Shown piece by piece: positions 62,030-64,000 of a DNA stretch of 64,000 nt. Positions within the stretch are counted from its first letter, which is position 1, and the number at the start of each line of letters is the position of its first letter. Source of the stretch: Penaeus vannamei (taxonomy: Eukaryota; Arthropoda; Malacostraca; Decapoda; Penaeidae). The DNA lies in the NCBI RefSeq assembly GCF_042767895.1, contig NC_091557.1, positions 47,008,929-47,072,928 of the forward strand. The letters run 5' to 3'. The notes beneath the pieces were generated by a model, which was not told the DNA's origin, ran no database searches, and worked only from the letters and a program-made list of their open reading frames with translations. The position numbers and the translations under genes are program-made.

Positions 62030-62096
62030 GGCATCCTTGACCCTCCCCCTTCCTCTGGCATCCTTGACCCTCCCCCTTCCTCCCCTCCCCCGCCAG
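62030..62096. repeat. 29-bp tandem, CTGGCATCCTTGACCCTCCC
   Basis: Two near-identical copies (62036 and 62065) of TCTGGCATCCTTGACCCTCC plus CCCTTCC, with a partial third. Confidence 0.88.
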
Positions 62097-62251
62097 CTTG
62101 CACCCTCCCCGGATCGCCCCCTCCCCCCCCTCGCATGCAGCTTTCGGACGACCTCAGGGCCAGCGCCGCTCAAGGCCGCGTCCCTCGATGGCGGGCGGGT
62201 GAACGACCTTCCGCGGCAGGTGCGAGGGCGGCAGGGGCATCCATGCACCGA

Positions 62252-62259
62252 TGACGTCA
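62252..62259. promoter_or_regulatory. CRE octamer TGACGTCA
   Basis: Perfect CREB/ATF site followed by CGCTGATAGCTTATCA, which holds two inverted GATA-type motifs (GATA, TATC). Unique DNA; function unknown. Confidence 0.3.
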
Positions 62260-62426
62260 CGCTGATAGCTTATCAGAGTCATTTAACCGACCGGGAGGCG
62301 ACGGGGACATTTATCACGCGCCGAGGGGAGGTGGGGGGGAAGGGGGGGAGGGAATGCTCGGGGCCGTTCGCCTTTCGTTGGTTCTGGGGTCGGTTTGCTT
62401 ATTGTATTATTCGGAATAATATTTCT

Positions 62427-62640
<214 letters not shown>

Positions 62641-63139
62641 CTTCCTCCCCTGTCCATTTCCCTCTCCCCCCTCCCCCTGCCCCCTCCCCTCCTGCAAGCG
62701 GCTCCGTGGAATTTTTTCGTTCGTTGTGCCGTGTCTGTGGCGATCGCGGGCGTCGGTGTTTGCCGCGGGCGCCGTCGATAATGTAACCCTCATCTAGCTG
62801 TTTATCCTGCCTGAGTCACTAAGTCCAAGTCATAAATAAGGGCCTTGGGTTGATGACCGCTTCTCCGCCTCACGGGTTCGCCCTGTGTTTTCCTTCGATT
62901 CCCTGCAACGGGTGCTGGCTTCGGCTCGGGTGTTGTGGGTCGTCTTTGTTCCTTGCGTTTGTTTATGTTGTTTGAGAATTAATGTGACTTATCTTGGCTC
63001 GTATATTTTTTTTGTGGAGGTACCATGTGTTTATTTCATTTATTCGTTTTACTTTTTTAGAGATGAAATTCGGGTCTTTAATTCCCCCTTTTGAGGTGTC
63101 CTGTGGCCGCGCCTGCCCGTGCATCTATTGAGGGTGGTT

Positions 63140-63450
63140 CGCCCTCCCCGCCGCCCTTCCCGCCCTTCCTCTTGCCCCTCGGCCGCTGCCCCTTCCTCAT
63201 CACCTCCTCCTTCTCCTGCTACTTCTCCGTCTTCATCTTCTTTTTCTTCTTTTCTTCTGCTGCTTATTCTTCCTCCTTTTCTTCCTCCTCTTTCTCCTTT
63301 TCTTCCTTCTCTTTCTCCTCCTCCTCCTTTCCTTACCACCTATCCTCCTCTTCTCCCTCTCTCCCCTTCTCCTTGGCCCTCCCATCCCCTCCCTCTTAGC
63401 ACCTTACCTTCCCTCCCCACCTCCCTCCTCCCTCCCCCCCCTCGCCCTGT
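63140..63450. repeat. CTTCTC/CCTCC polypyrimidine stretch
   Basis: Degenerate CTTC, CTCCTC and CCCTCC on the plus strand; no gene seen. The preceding 62640-63130 is ordinary single-copy sequence without a supported feature. Confidence 0.8.
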
Positions 63451-63680
63451 GCCAACCAGGTCACCTCGGCAACCGACCCGAGCCAAGGTCGCTGACCCTC
63501 GGCTGGCGGACAGAGGCACTGGCGATCGCGGCGGCACTGTGCCACCTCCGCCGCCATCGACCTTCTGGCCCAGTGGCATTGACCCTGACACTCGGGGCTC
63601 TCTCAGGGCCAAGCTTCGCCACCTGTGCGGATTTATGGGGCCACAATGGGCGCTGATTGCAGGTCTCGCGGACACGCTGC

Positions 63681-64000
<320 letters not shown>

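Overview
This window is eukaryotic nuclear DNA, most likely from a decapod crustacean, with a penaeid-shrimp-like character. The reasons are spliced genes with GT-AG introns, an arthropod-type Inr/DPE core promoter, metazoan protein families, and an extreme load of simple sequence repeats dominated by (CT)n/(GA)n and (CA)n. The species itself cannot be fixed from the sequence. No rRNA, tRNA, CRISPR array or bacterial gene was found.

Layout. Positions 1-2.3 kb are AT-rich intergenic DNA with one weak candidate first exon of a divergent minus-strand gene (1242-1325). Positions 2345-15585 (+) hold a complete 15-exon gene for the 26S proteasome subunit Rpn1/PSMD2. All splice phases close and the product is 906 residues. 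Two introns of this gene carry diverged copies of a short piggyBac-like non-autonomous element ending in TTAA. Positions 15.6-19.0 kb are AT-rich intergenic DNA with a hexamer microsatellite and a (TA)n tract. A focused promoter lies at about 19.03-19.18 kb (two CCAAT boxes, CACGTG, initiator TCAGTT, and a DPE match at exactly +28). It drives a second plus-strand gene whose first coding exon is 19415-19753 and whose second coding exon is 56766-56947. These exons match the N-terminal region of the Glut4EF / ZNF395-SLC2A4RG-ZNF704 transcription factor family. The zinc-finger and C-clamp exons must lie beyond the window.

The 37 kb intron between those two exons is the most unusual part. Base composition changes near 20.9 kb from AT-rich to GC- and CpG-rich, and much of the sequence from there to 64 kb is microsatellite, minisatellite or polypurine/polypyrimidine DNA. 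Between the repeats lie unique CpG-rich patches with dense promoter-type motifs: an NRF-1/Ewg site with TATA at 24.1 kb, E2F-like and CCAAT sites at 28.8 kb, CRE octamers at 37.5, 50.55 and 62.25 kb, a CRE-GC box-TATA array at 50.55-50.60 kb, and a two-state palindrome with paired CCAAT boxes at 59.4 kb. These are candidate alternative promoters or enhancers of the transcription factor gene.

The two genes are not an operon and share no evident pathway: one is a housekeeping proteasome scaffold, the other a regulator. Nearly all long open reading frames from 21 to 64 kb are translations of repeats (poly Ser-Leu, Arg-Glu, Glu, Lys, Thr-His) and are not genes.
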